This document shows positions 63,739 to 64,000 of a stretch of DNA of 64,000 nt, one piece after another. Each line of letters begins with the position of its first letter. The first letter of the stretch is position 1. Below the pieces are notes generated by a model. That model was not told the origin of the DNA, did not search any database, and was given only the letters and a program-made list of their open reading frames with translations. The position numbers and the translations under genes are program-made. Source of the DNA: Aliiroseovarius pelagivivens (GTDB taxonomy: Bacteria > Pseudomonadota > Alphaproteobacteria > Rhodobacterales > Rhodobacteraceae); the NCBI RefSeq assembly GCF_900302485.1, contig NZ_OMOI01000001.1, forward strand, positions 1,674,001 to 1,738,000, in the 5' to 3' direction.

Positions 63739-64000
63739 ATGCTGACAATCATAGAACCAGAAACGCCGGGCCAGCTTGATGCGGTCCGGCGTCTTTGTTG
63801 GGAATACCACGCCTTTCTTCGCGCTCTCAGCTCGTTCGATGCGACGCTGGTCGACACAATCTATCCCACAGAAAAATATCAAAATATTGTCGACAATCTG
63901 GAAGTTGAGCACGCAGCCCCCGCAGGCGCGCTTCGGCTTGCGATTAAAGACGGACAGCCGGCCGGGTGCGGCATGTATCATGGTCTGTCCCCCGACACGG
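63739..64000 (+). CDS. GNAT-like acetyltransferase, 3' end cut off by window
   Basis: 87 codons are visible: MLTIIEPETPGQLDAVRRL, FDATLVDTIYPTEKY, then LRLAIKDGQPAGCGMYHG, which fits the first strands of a GNAT domain. The acetyl-CoA loop would lie beyond the edge. AAGGGAG precedes the ATG. The assignment is provisional. Confidence 0.65.
   Translation, partial: MLTIIEPETPGQLDAVRRLCWEYHAFLRALSSFDATLVDTIYPTEKYQNIVDNLEVEHAAPAGALRLAIKDGQPAGCGMYHGLSPDT

Overview
The window is a gene-dense stretch of bacterial chromosome, G+C-rich by eye. It most resembles an alphaproteobacterium of the Rhodobacteraceae (Roseobacter group). This rests on several things seen together: a 5-aminolevulinate synthase (C4 haem pathway), a four-subunit sarcosine oxidase, a non-pyrrolysine MttB-family methyltransferase, the bamE / DUF177 / rpmF / plsX / fabH / ihfA / merR run, the argS / SPOR / nagZ / scpA / scpB run, and a CXXC-less Fur/Mur-type regulator. 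I see no phage, transposon, integrase or CRISPR array. The genus cannot be fixed from the sequence alone.

Layout. 0-3.8 kb: a truncated ArsR regulator, a LysM protein, a LOG-family protein, RarD and Fe-SOD. 3.9-4.9 kb: a small AT-richer patch with two tandem secreted paralogues of unknown function. 4.9-10.1 kb: the soxBDAG operon (minus strand). 10.3-12.7 kb: ccmI-ruvX-DUF1289 and a small periplasmic protein. 13-16.8 kb: rodZ-ispG and hemA (minus), with an FNR-like box upstream of hemA. 17-23.2 kb: an M20 peptidase, two tRNA-Asp, two identical tRNA-Val, a GlxA-type regulator facing an agmatinase-family gene, and an unassigned alpha/beta hydrolase. 23.2-27.8 kb: lon, a flavodoxin-like protein, tgt. 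28-33.5 kb: sufT-sufA-TfoX, a 2OG-Fe(II) oxygenase, tpiA, a PLP decarboxylase and a haemolysin III homologue. 33.6-38.6 kb: MttB with a short upstream reading frame, an ABC-F ATPase, an OlsB-like acyltransferase, bamE. 38.7-43.5 kb: the lipid / ribosomal protein / IHF run. 43.6-52 kb: tRNA-Pro, a double-domain dCTP deaminase, then the minus-strand dgt, argS, SPOR, nagZ, scpA, scpB series. 52-64 kb: an A-type Fe-S carrier, a globin-like protein without the proximal His, a flavoprotein, an xth / nucleoside hydrolase / GNAT / EEP series, a CPA1 antiporter with phzF, a TetR/SDR divergent pair, a Fur-family regulator, a DMT transporter, eno, and a cut-off GNAT gene.

How the genes fit together. Most of the window is housekeeping: haem, isoprenoid, fatty acid, cytochrome c and Fe-S assembly, translation, chromosome segregation and glycolysis. 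The ecological signature is methylated-amine catabolism: sarcosine oxidase and a separate MttB-type methyltransferase, both possibly feeding one-carbon units to tetrahydrofolate. The less explained signals are mostly small: a stop-codon-linked repeat present five times with an invariant core motif, a 28-codon upstream ORF whose stop codon lies in a hairpin next to the mttB ribosome binding site, a hairpin that hides the ribosome binding site of a secreted-protein gene, and several perfect dyads in promoter regions. No large new system (defence, secretion or biosynthetic cluster) is visible; the best leads are these cis-acting elements and the two-cysteine secreted paralogues.
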